Origin: JAZDCZ01 sp046757925
Lineage (GTDB): Bacteria > Gemmatimonadota > Gemmatimonadetes > Gemmatimonadales > GWC2-71-9
Assembly: GCA_046757925.1 (NCBI GenBank)
Contig: JBHHZE010000019.1
Location: forward strand, 1 to 53,613
Direction of reading: 5' to 3'
Length of the DNA stretch: 53,613 nt
The position numbers and the translations under genes are program-made. Positions 31,997 to 39,636 of this stretch are shown piece by piece. Positions within the stretch are counted from its first letter, which is position 1. Each line of letters begins with the position of its first letter. Below the pieces are notes generated by a model, which saw nothing but the letters and a program-made list of their open reading frames with translations, searched no databases and was not told where the DNA came from.

Positions 31997-32671
31997 TCAT
32001 CTTAGAGCGGTCGTTGCGGCGCGCTCGGTCAGCCACCGCCGATAATCGTCGGCCGAGTGAACGGTTACTGTCGCCCGCATCGTAGTGTGCCCCATACCGC
32101 AGAGTTCGGCGCAGCCCAACTCGTAGTTACCCACTTTGGTCGCTTCGAACCAGACCCTGATATTCATGCCGGGCACCGCATCCTGCTTGAGCCGGAAAGC
32201 CGGTACGAAGAACGAGTGGATCACGTCCTCGGACGTGAGGTCGATCACCACGGGCTGGTTTACGGGGACATGAAGCTGGTTCCGAACCGTGAAATCGTCG
32301 TCGGTATTCAGATTCCCGTCCACACCCGCATAAGTCACGTTCCATTCGAACTGCTTGGCTGCTATCGCGTAAGGCAAGGCATCGGGCGGAACACTGTTTC
32401 TCCCCTTTACGGTCTTCCAGATACCCGCGCTGAGGATCCCAATGATCACCACTGTCACCGCAGGCACTGCGGTCCAGATGATTTCTGCCTTGGTACTCCC
32501 ATGGGTATAAAGAGCCTTGCGCCCGGGTCGGCCACGGTACTTGACGATGAACAGCAACAAGCCAACCTCGACGACAACACACGCTATGCCTGTTATCACC
32601 AAAATGAGGTAATAAATGAAATCAATATCCGGTACGAAGGTCGAGGCCCCAGGGGGCATGATCCAGCTCAT
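31997..32671 (-). CDS. Cytochrome c oxidase subunit II (no fused cytochrome)
   Basis: 224 residues, with a GAGGAGG seven bases before the ATG. Two N-terminal helices are followed by the CuA cupredoxin domain: HSFFVPAFRLKQD and GCAELCGMGHTTM contain both CuA Cys, the Met and the His ligands. Unlike the first operon's subunit II, there is no C-terminal cytochrome c and no lipobox, so it should receive electrons from separate carriers encoded just upstream. Confidence 0.95.
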   Translation of the reverse strand: MSWIMPPGASTFVPDIDFIYYLILVITGIACVVVEVGLLLFIVKYRGRPGRKALYTHGSTKAEIIWTAVPAVTVVIIGILSAGIWKTVKGRNSVPPDALPYAIAAKQFEWNVTYAGVDGNLNTDDDFTVRNQLHVPVNQPVVIDLTSEDVIHSFFVPAFRLKQDAVPGMNIRVWFEATKVGNYELGCAELCGMGHTTMRATVTVHSADDYRRWLTERAATTALR

Positions 32672-32683
32672 CGTACGGCCTCC

Positions 32684-33436
32684 TCAGGAACCTTCACCGA
32701 AGGTGAATTCTACGCTCGCCGTGCCATCCTCTGCTACCGTGACCTCGCCGGTCCTGGTACCCAGTGTCTCGTGCCAGGCCTCCAACTGATATGTCCCCGC
32801 GGGCAGACCGGAAATCGAGAACGTGCCGTCCTCACCGGATGTCGCGAAGTACGGATGCTCCACCACACCTACAAAGGCGTGCATCCAGCCGTGTACATTG
32901 CACTCGATCGGCACCATGATCTCCGCAGTCTTGAACGTCCGCGTCGTCTTCATGCCGGCCCGCGGCTGACTGATGTTGAACGGACGATTCTTTGTGGGTA
33001 CGGCCTTGATGTTGTGAAGCAGCGGATCACTGTTGTCGATCTCCAGATTCTGACCTACCATGACGCCGAGGACTCGTGGGTGGTAGAGGCAACCATCCTG
33101 ATCGATCCTCGCCGGTGCACTCGGTGTCGGATAAGGACCGTCCGGTAGCCCGCCTACGATCCGTACGAACACGTTCGCCAGCTTTCCACCCGTTACGGCC
33201 ACGATCGGATCCCTTGGAGTCCCCTCGTGCTTCGCCACGCAGTCCGGCTCTTCCGACATGTCTATCGCCGGGTTAGTTGGAACTGCGCCTGAAAAATGCA
33301 CGACGCCGGTAATTGTCGCATTGCCGAGCGGCGCCGCTGCTTCAGCAGCGGTTCCTTTGTCACCTCCGGACGAACCGCCGTCCCCTCCACCACATGCCAA
33401 TCCCAGAAGTACAGAAAGAATCACCAGATGTTTCAT
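32684..33436 (-). CDS. Blue-copper-like (plastocyanin-type) lipoprotein with carboxypeptidase-regulatory-like fold
   Basis: 250 residues from ATG 33436 with GGAGGG upstream. The lipobox LGLAC is followed by a Gly/Ser linker, so it is membrane-tethered in the periplasm. A cupredoxin-like set of ligands is visible: His in DPLLHNIKAV, then Cys-x2-His-x2-Met in IECNVHGWMHAF. The C-terminal part (ISGLPAGTYQLEAWHETLG) resembles carboxypeptidase-regulatory beta-sandwiches. Proteins of this layout are often annotated as methylamine utilisation or plastocyanin-like. Position next to oxidase subunit II suggests electron transfer to CuA or copper delivery. Confidence 0.75.
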   Translation of the reverse strand: MKHLVILSVLLGLACGGGDGGSSGGDKGTAAEAAAPLGNATITGVVHFSGAVPTNPAIDMSEEPDCVAKHEGTPRDPIVAVTGGKLANVFVRIVGGLPDGPYPTPSAPARIDQDGCLYHPRVLGVMVGQNLEIDNSDPLLHNIKAVPTKNRPFNISQPRAGMKTTRTFKTAEIMVPIECNVHGWMHAFVGVVEHPYFATSGEDGTFSISGLPAGTYQLEAWHETLGTRTGEVTVAEDGTASVEFTFGEGS

Positions 33437-33456
33437 CAAACCCTCCATTGGGAGCA

Positions 33457-35034
33457 CTAGGCTCCGGTTTCGTGCTTTTGGGCACGTAGGACGACTACCA
33501 TTCCAAGCCCCGCGGTCAGCAACACAGCGACCACCGGAGCAACATACACCCTCGTTGGTGTTGGCACATCAAGATAAAGCGAAGACCATGCGCTCACCGA
33601 GCCACGCTTCCCCACCTCGCCGTTGCTGCCATCGGCAACGAAAAACGCTATCCGAATCGGCTCACCGGGAACAAGAACGGGTGCGACGCTCGAGTCCTCG
33701 GGCACGAGACTTCGAGTAATCTGCAGTTGCCACCTACCCGCCTCGAACGAGGCACTATGACCGACCTGCGAAGCCGCGTACGCGGTGAACGTACCGAGCC
33801 CTGTGGCTCTGCCTTCTGCAATCTGGTCAGGTGCACTCGACCACTGCCACTCATAGACAGGTCGTCTGGAATCGCCTCCCAAAAAATATGGCAGCTCCGT
33901 TCCTTCGGGCGATCTCAGCGGGAATTGGACGGTCACCCGATCCGGGCCCTGCTCGGTAGGGGCGGCTCCGTCGATATCGCTCATGGTCTGCACCACCAAC
34001 TGGAAATAGTCCTCCCAGTCTGTGCTGGGACTACTGGATGGATCGTCCCAACTGAGTTTCAGCGCAAGCGAGCTTCCATCGTGCACCGCTTGAGCCCATA
34101 TCCCATCGACTGTCGGTGCAAACCACCTGGGTTTCTGGATTATCTGACCTACGAGAGGGATCCAGAACTTCGCAATGCCACTCCATACCGAGTCCTCGGG
34201 GCCGGCAGGCAGGACTCCTTCCACCAGTGCGGCCCGAATCACGTCGCTCGGATTCGGAGCATCTTCGGGTGAAAGGCTCCGCACGTATTGGGCGACGCGC
34301 CAGAGTTGTTCCTCCGTCAAGATTCCCGCATCGATCACGTCACTGTTCGATGGCATCGGAGTGCCGTCGAGGCCCGTGCGCATTCGCAAGAAGATGTCTT
34401 CCACCGATCCACCACCGTTGAACTTCCAGTTTTCCGTGAGATCGGCAGGACGGATCGGGAAACCGGCGTCGTCGGTCATCGTGGGCGCTGAAGGCCCGTC
34501 ACCACGACCAGCGTCCCCATGACATTTGAGGCACTGGACTTCTTCCACGTACAGTTGCCGGCCTTCCGCCAAACCCTCGTCCGTGACTTTCGGAGGCTTG
34601 CTGATCGCAATTGGTTCGGGCGCCTCATCCTCAAAGAAGTCAGAAAAGCTCTTGAGATACGCTATTACGTCGTCGCGTTCGTTGTCACTGAGACGCGATC
34701 GCCACGCTGGCATAGTAGTTCCCGGCATACCGTTGTCGATCACCCGGCGCAGATCATCATCGGTTGGAAGCTCTCCGCTCGCGGTGGTTCTGATTTGATA
34801 GATGGCACCGGTGAAATCCCGCGGCCTGGGTAGCATGGAAGTGGCGGCCTCACCGTCACCAGCACCGGTTGCACCATGGCAGCCCACACACCATTTCTCG
34901 TAAATGATCTTGCCATTGTCGGCCTCCTGGGCAAATAGGGAGTGGGGAGTCGGGAGTAGCGCCAACAATACAAGCATCACCAACGCAACCTGCGTCCACC
35001 TTTCCCTTTTCCCTTTTCCCTTTTCCCGAACCAT
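33457..35034 (-). CDS. Di-c-type cytochrome fused to ethylbenzene-dehydrogenase-like heme domain
   Basis: 525 residues from ATG 35034, overlapping the previous TGA by one base. A signal peptide (LVMLVLLALLPTPHSLFAQ) is followed by two cytochrome c domains with CVGCH and CLKCH. Then comes a ~200-residue beta-rich region (WFAPTVDGIWAQAVHDGSSLALKL begins it; EWQWSSAPDQIAEG) like the heme-b-binding gamma subunit of ethylbenzene dehydrogenase/DMSO reductase relatives, and a C-terminal membrane anchor. It could act as the periplasmic electron-collecting arm of the CydA-like complex. Bases 35001-35027, coding residues just after the start, are a 7-base tandem repeat. Confidence 0.8.
   Translation of the reverse strand: MVREKGKGKRERWTQVALVMLVLLALLPTPHSLFAQEADNGKIIYEKWCVGCHGATGAGDGEAATSMLPRPRDFTGAIYQIRTTASGELPTDDDLRRVIDNGMPGTTMPAWRSRLSDNERDDVIAYLKSFSDFFEDEAPEPIAISKPPKVTDEGLAEGRQLYVEEVQCLKCHGDAGRGDGPSAPTMTDDAGFPIRPADLTENWKFNGGGSVEDIFLRMRTGLDGTPMPSNSDVIDAGILTEEQLWRVAQYVRSLSPEDAPNPSDVIRAALVEGVLPAGPEDSVWSGIAKFWIPLVGQIIQKPRWFAPTVDGIWAQAVHDGSSLALKLSWDDPSSSPSTDWEDYFQLVVQTMSDIDGAAPTEQGPDRVTVQFPLRSPEGTELPYFLGGDSRRPVYEWQWSSAPDQIAEGRATGLGTFTAYAASQVGHSASFEAGRWQLQITRSLVPEDSSVAPVLVPGEPIRIAFFVADGSNGEVGKRGSVSAWSSLYLDVPTPTRVYVAPVVAVLLTAGLGMVVVLRAQKHETGA
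35001..35027. repeat. Heptanucleotide tandem repeat (TTTTCCC)x~4 in a start region
   Basis: 27 bases of period 7 lie within codons 3-12 of the triheme-like cytochrome gene (as AAAAGGG-type units on its coding strand, encoding Lys/Gly/Arg/Glu before the signal peptide). Because 7 is not a multiple of 3, loss or gain of one unit would shift the frame, which is the arrangement of slip-strand phase-variable genes. With only about four units the mutation rate may be low. Confidence 0.6.
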
Positions 35035-35828
35035 CACTGTGGCTCCCCTCCACTCTCGTCTCCCGCCACCTCCCAAGCCCTCGGCTGAGTGCCCGATTGC
35101 TGGTACAGGAAGATTATGACCGACCATATCTCATCTTCAGTAAGGAAATCCTCCCAGACCGGCATCGCCGAATTCCACGGCGTGCCTTCACGCGGCAACC
35201 CGGGGCCGCCTTTGGCAATTCTCCAAAACACGAAACTTTCCTGCAGCTGCGCAATCGTGCCGACATCGAACGCGAGTGGCTGGGGATTGAATCCGTGAGC
35301 GAAGTGACCCAATCCGTCCAACAAGTCACCGTGACATGGCAGGCAGTTCTGATAATAGATGCGGCGTCCCTCCCGGTAGTGTTCCTCCATGGAACCACGC
35401 TTCCGTAGAGGGTTTTCGAGTCCCGTGATATCCAGCGATTTGCCGCGAAATGTGATGCGACCCGGAGGAGCGGGATGAATGGATCTGAGTTGCGGAGCAC
35501 CACCTATCTTCGGGCGCGCCTGATCGAAGGCGGCGAATCCCACACTCAGTGGTACCACAACCAGCAGCGTACTACGGAGCCATTTCTTGTCGGGATCTAC
35601 CAGTGTCGCATGCAACGGCGCCTTGAACAAGCGCCAGCGCTCCTCATTGTCACTCACGTAAATCAGGATGCCGACCAGCGTGATCAACATGTACTCGAGG
35701 ATGACACTACTCGGGACCGGTGCGCTGTCCCAACCAAAGAGTGGGGGGACGTACGGTATCCCGAACTTGAATATCAGGTACGATCCCACAAGCAGCACGA
35801 CGGCCTGCGTAAACGGATGGCGCATCAT
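35034..35828 (-). CDS. Membrane-anchored c-type cytochrome
   Basis: 264 residues. Three N-terminal hydrophobic segments (about 8-27, 40-57, 85-102) precede a cytochrome c domain with NCLPCHGDLLDG and a downstream NSAMPVWEDFLTEDEIW supplying the axial Met. The start ATGATGA overlaps the previous gene's TGA. Between two other cytochrome c genes and after the CydA-like gene, it is probably a structural subunit of the same quinol-oxidising complex, since membrane helices fused to cytochrome c are common in such complexes. Confidence 0.85.
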   Translation of the reverse strand: MMRHPFTQAVVLLVGSYLIFKFGIPYVPPLFGWDSAPVPSSVILEYMLITLVGILIYVSDNEERWRLFKAPLHATLVDPDKKWLRSTLLVVVPLSVGFAAFDQARPKIGGAPQLRSIHPAPPGRITFRGKSLDITGLENPLRKRGSMEEHYREGRRIYYQNCLPCHGDLLDGLGHFAHGFNPQPLAFDVGTIAQLQESFVFWRIAKGGPGLPREGTPWNSAMPVWEDFLTEDEIWSVIIFLYQQSGTQPRAWEVAGDESGGEPQ

Positions 35829-36622
35829 TTGCGTCCCGCCAAGAACTGGACCAATATTTCCAGCTGCTGAGCCGACAGCTTCTCGCCAAAGTTTTTGGGC
35901 ATCATCCCGGCGAACTGATCGAACCCCTCAGCCACCTCGGCGTCCGGGTCCAGGATGGCCCGCCTAATACGCTCTATCGATATCCTGCCGCCAATCCCGT
36001 CGAACGAAGGGCCGATCGGTGGTCCAGTCCCGTCTATCTGGTGACAACCCAGGCAGGCGTTCTCCGTCAGTAACTGTTTCGGATCGGTCGTAGCGCTGAA
36101 CCCACCAGCTGCGGGCGCCGCAGCACCACCGTCACCGGCGGTAGACTCGTCGGCACTCGGCATGTCCGCCGCGCTGACGGTGACTTCTCCACCCTGCGAC
36201 TGTAGGAAGGCGATCGCCGCCCAAATCTGATCGATCGGAAGTTGGCGTCTCATATCCGGCATTATGTTGCCAAAACCCGCAACCACGAACGCGCCCGGGT
36301 CTGTCAGCGCCTCATATAGATACGCCTTGCAATCTTTGTCGGGTTCACGCTCCCCACATCGGACACCGATCGGTCCTTCCCCAGCGTGGTCCGTTAGCAG
36401 ATTCGGCGCGCGCGTACCCAATCCATGGCAAGCTTTACACCCACCAGCCCCGTTGAACACCTTCTCGCCAGCAGCTACGAGCGCCTCCGGCGTGACGTCG
36501 CCACTCAGGTCCAGTGCCTCCGGAACATCGGACTCGAGCTGTGGAATCATGTGGGCCAACGCGGTGTAGAATCCGATCACCGCCAGCGAAACAATTATGA
36601 CCTTGAGGTTGATCTTCCACAT
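35825..36622 (-). CDS. Diheme c-type cytochrome
   Basis: 265 residues. An N-terminal membrane anchor (about 5-25) is followed by one cytochrome c domain with GGCKACHGLG and an axial NIMPDMRRQ, then an Ala/Gly-rich linker and a second domain with NACLGCHQIDG and GMMPKNF. Two covalent hemes are expected on the periplasmic side. It starts four bases after the CydA-like gene, so the two proteins are likely co-assembled. Confidence 0.9.
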   Translation of the reverse strand: MWKINLKVIIVSLAVIGFYTALAHMIPQLESDVPEALDLSGDVTPEALVAAGEKVFNGAGGCKACHGLGTRAPNLLTDHAGEGPIGVRCGEREPDKDCKAYLYEALTDPGAFVVAGFGNIMPDMRRQLPIDQIWAAIAFLQSQGGEVTVSAADMPSADESTAGDGGAAAPAAGGFSATTDPKQLLTENACLGCHQIDGTGPPIGPSFDGIGGRISIERIRRAILDPDAEVAEGFDQFAGMMPKNFGEKLSAQQLEILVQFLAGRK

Positions 36623-36626
36623 GGTG

Positions 36627-38309
36627 TTACGCTCTCACCTCCGATCCCGGCTTGAGCCGCCGATCTGCCAGCCCACCCAGCCAGAAGATGAACGCCACCA
36701 GACTCAAGAAGATCACGACGCACACACTTATCATGTTTGCAGCATAACCCAAGCCGGGCGTCGCCGCGTACTCACTCGTATCACGCATGACCTCCCACAC
36801 ATGCCAATGCTGTCTGATTCCGCTCCTGGCAAAGCCCATGAGTCCCATGAGCCACGTGAATGTGACAGCCAGCACGAACAGCGCGTACTGGGACCGTTCG
36901 GGCATCTGTCCCCAACGGATCTCACCCCGCGATTCGGAACCCTTAAGCATGAGGATGTCAATGACGGTAACACCGATGATACATGCCAACACTGCAACCA
37001 CCTGATAAACGCTAAAGCCGATTCGGACGATCGCCTCGACGAAGTAGCCATAGATTCCCAAACCGAGCACTACGGCCGACGACAAAACAAACATTGCGCC
37101 CTCCACCACGGTACCCGCACCGGCCCAAGACACCGTGGGCCGCTTGTTGGCCCTGCGATACATCAGGAACGACAGGAACGTAGTCAGAATCATGAAGTTG
37201 ACCGCAGTGTTCTTTGCGCTCATCACACCAAGAACGTCGAGGAACGGGTGATGCGACCCGCCCATTGCCGCTATTTCGTCGCGGCTCGCGATCATGGTAT
37301 GCGGAGTTCCCCAGGTAATCCAACATACCACGAGGATCAACAACATCCATTTCGTATACGGCTGAAACCGTTCAGCCCCGGGGATGCGCCCCATTCCGGT
37401 CCACAAATAGTAGTTGGCAGCGAGAAACAACACACCGATCAAGATGGCTTGGATGATCCACAACCAGCTCATGAAACCACCCATCATCGTAATCCCCATC
37501 TGTTGGTTGTATTCGTAGATCTCACGCCCCAAGTAATAGCCGGCAAAGGGCAGTACGATGAAGGTCGAGATCGCTATGAAGTTTCCGACGTAGCCCATCC
37601 AGTCATAGTGCGCCCGTTCTTCATCGGTCTTGGCGGCAAGGAATCGATATGCCGCATACGCCGCGACTACAGAGCCCCCAAACACCGCGTTCGCGATCAT
37701 CCGGTGAATATTTATCGGCATCCACGTTGCGTTGGCGATTGCATTCCACAGCCCCACCTCACTCGGCAATGTCTCTGCAGTTACACCTTGCGGTGGCGAC
37801 ATCATATACGTCAACCACCCATTCGCGATGAACATCACCGCGGTTCCCCAGGCGTTGAGCAGGATGCCGAGACCGAAATGTCCCCATTTGGCTCTGCCCT
37901 GTTTCCACCTATCCCAACCGTAGTAGTACAGGTAGAGTGTGAACGACTCCAAGAAAAAGATGCCCACATAGATCCACATGGACAGCCCGAACAGCTGAGC
38001 CATGTGGACCCAGAACTTCGGATAGAGCGTTGTCAGAAAGAAAACCAAAGTGGCGCCCCAAAGTGCTGTCGCGCTGTAAGCAAACACCAGAAGGCGCGTG
38101 AACTCCTTGGATAACTTGTCGTACTTGCCGTCTTTCGAAACGATGCCAATGAGTTCGGTGATTACGGCAAACATCGGAACGCCGAGTACGAAGGCGGCAA
38201 ACATCAGATGCACTTCGGCAGCGATCCACACCGCATTCCGGGCGCCAATGACCGGGAAATGGCCATAGGCGCCGGTGGTATCGGCAACAGCCTGGATGGC
38301 AGAGAGCAC
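36627..38309 (-). CDS. Cytochrome bd subunit I-like (CydA-like) membrane protein, no CydB partner
   Basis: 560 residues, about 13 helices, GTG start at 38309. CydA hallmarks are clear: FFLESFTLYLYYYGWDRW followed by FIANGWL, an N-terminal AEVHLMFAAFVLG His as in the heme b595 region, and NIHRMIANAVFGG as in the b558 region. The Q-loop signatures of canonical CydA are not obvious, and no cydB/cydX gene is adjacent; instead three cytochromes c follow. bd-like subunits beside cytochrome c genes are known in Nitrospira-type genomes. It may be a quinol dehydrogenase module that passes electrons to cytochrome c, not an oxygen reductase. That role is inference. Confidence 0.85.
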   Translation of the reverse strand: MLSAIQAVADTTGAYGHFPVIGARNAVWIAAEVHLMFAAFVLGVPMFAVITELIGIVSKDGKYDKLSKEFTRLLVFAYSATALWGATLVFFLTTLYPKFWVHMAQLFGLSMWIYVGIFFLESFTLYLYYYGWDRWKQGRAKWGHFGLGILLNAWGTAVMFIANGWLTYMMSPPQGVTAETLPSEVGLWNAIANATWMPINIHRMIANAVFGGSVVAAYAAYRFLAAKTDEERAHYDWMGYVGNFIAISTFIVLPFAGYYLGREIYEYNQQMGITMMGGFMSWLWIIQAILIGVLFLAANYYLWTGMGRIPGAERFQPYTKWMLLILVVCWITWGTPHTMIASRDEIAAMGGSHHPFLDVLGVMSAKNTAVNFMILTTFLSFLMYRRANKRPTVSWAGAGTVVEGAMFVLSSAVVLGLGIYGYFVEAIVRIGFSVYQVVAVLACIIGVTVIDILMLKGSESRGEIRWGQMPERSQYALFVLAVTFTWLMGLMGFARSGIRQHWHVWEVMRDTSEYAATPGLGYAANMISVCVVIFLSLVAFIFWLGGLADRRLKPGSEVRA

Positions 38310-38310
38310 G

Positions 38311-39636
38311 TTAGTTGTCGCGGGTGAAGAACGGCATCTTCTTCGAGAAATCCACGGGCATGTTGCGTCTCACCTCTCGCATTACGTCGGCAGTTACAAC
38401 GGCTTTCCCACTACGTCTGGCGTATTCTTCTATGCGTGCCACCACGACACCGCGCACAAACGACGGTATGTTCTTGATTCTCTCCTCGGCTTCGGCGGTC
38501 CATGACAACGACGGCACCACTGGCGTACCATAGGTAACCGGGCAAGTGGGTTCTATCACCGCTCGATCGCCCGGCGGTTGATAGTCACACGACGGATCGC
38601 TCGCCATGTAGTCACCGGTCGCAGCGTACGCACGTGCTCGACAGCCGCCACATGTTGTCCGGTACTCACAGTCTCCACACTTTCCTCCCAACGTGCCGGC
38701 ACGCAGCGTCCGGAACAGTTCAGACGAGTGCCAAATATCGCCAAAGGATTGTCGCTTGAGATCGCCCGCAGATACAGGCAGGTACGGACACGGCGTCAGC
38801 AGGCCGTCTGGTGTCACGCGGCAGTATTGGGTACCGCAGGGACAACGCGTGCCGTAGTTCAGTATTGGAGACCCGGGTGCACGTTGGTGAACCAGCCTCA
38901 TGAAATGTGGTGCGCACTTGGCGCGGACCATCATCGTGCCGAGATATTGTAGGTGAAGGTCAACCAGCCTCGAGAGCACGTCTTCGTATTCGGATGCCGC
39001 CAGGTCGCTCATGCGTGCTCCGCGTCCCGTGGACACCAAGAAGTACGCATTGAACGACACCGCCCCTTGGTCGGCAGCCCATGCGACCAGCTTCTCGGCC
39101 TCGCGGTGATTCGCCCTAGTGATGGTCGTCTGGACGATGAAGTCCAACTCATGCTTCACCATACGGTCCACTGCCTGAAGCGTCCCACCGAGAGAACCAT
39201 GCCCGCGACGGAACCGATCGTGGTACCTTGGGTCGAGAGAATCGATGCTGACCGCCACCCCGCTCACACCGCATTCTTTGAGTTCTCTGATCTTCTCGTC
39301 TGTCAGCAACGTACCGTTGGTGCCCACGACCACGGTGGCACCGCACCTAACAGCATGGGCGGCAATCTCACCGAGATCCCGGCGCAATAACGGTTCGCCC
39401 CCCGAAAGAATGAAGAGTGGCGCCGAATTCAGTTCGAGAATCTGATCGATGATCCCGAGGCACTCACTCGTCGCGAGTTCTCCTTCCGCGGTCTCCGCCG
39501 GACCTGCCGAGATGTAGCAGTGGGAACATTCGAGGTTACAACGGCGTGTGAGATTCCAGGCTACGACGTGCGGCGTGAACTCATCGCTCGCACCGGGGGA
39601 TATTGCAACTTCACCAAGCAATGCGGGAGCCGTCAC
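38311..39636 (-). CDS. Radical SAM/SPASM protein with C-terminal PCP_red domain
   Basis: 441 residues from GTG 39636, directly after the upstream TAG. The radical SAM cluster is CNLECSHC (Cys33, 37, 40); ILSGGEPLLR follows. The SPASM-type Cys-rich region is at about 260-360 (CPCGTQYC, CGDCEYRTTCGGCRARAY). The last ~55 residues (ERIKNIPSFVRGVVVARIEE then YARRSG...VTADVMREVRR) form a PCP_red module, as at the end of light-independent protochlorophyllide reductase ChlB. The N-terminal part resembles heme-pathway enzymes NirJ/AhbD and other peptide-modifying SPASM proteins. A role in tetrapyrrole or cytochrome maturation is plausible; the substrate is unknown. Confidence 0.88.
   Translation of the reverse strand: MTAPALLGEVAISPGASDEFTPHVVAWNLTRRCNLECSHCYISAGPAETAEGELATSECLGIIDQILELNSAPLFILSGGEPLLRRDLGEIAAHAVRCGATVVVGTNGTLLTDEKIRELKECGVSGVAVSIDSLDPRYHDRFRRGHGSLGGTLQAVDRMVKHELDFIVQTTITRANHREAEKLVAWAADQGAVSFNAYFLVSTGRGARMSDLAASEYEDVLSRLVDLHLQYLGTMMVRAKCAPHFMRLVHQRAPGSPILNYGTRCPCGTQYCRVTPDGLLTPCPYLPVSAGDLKRQSFGDIWHSSELFRTLRAGTLGGKCGDCEYRTTCGGCRARAYAATGDYMASDPSCDYQPPGDRAVIEPTCPVTYGTPVVPSLSWTAEAEERIKNIPSFVRGVVVARIEEYARRSGKAVVTADVMREVRRNMPVDFSKKMPFFTRDN

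Noticed and set aside
32057..33148. 363-codon open frame on the plus strand
   Set aside because: Antisense to oxidase subunit II and the cupredoxin-like lipoprotein; no ribosome-binding site.
36597..38114. 505-codon open frame on the plus strand
   Set aside because: Antisense shadow of the CydA-like gene; His/Arg-rich translation with no domain, as expected opposite a hydrophobic membrane protein.
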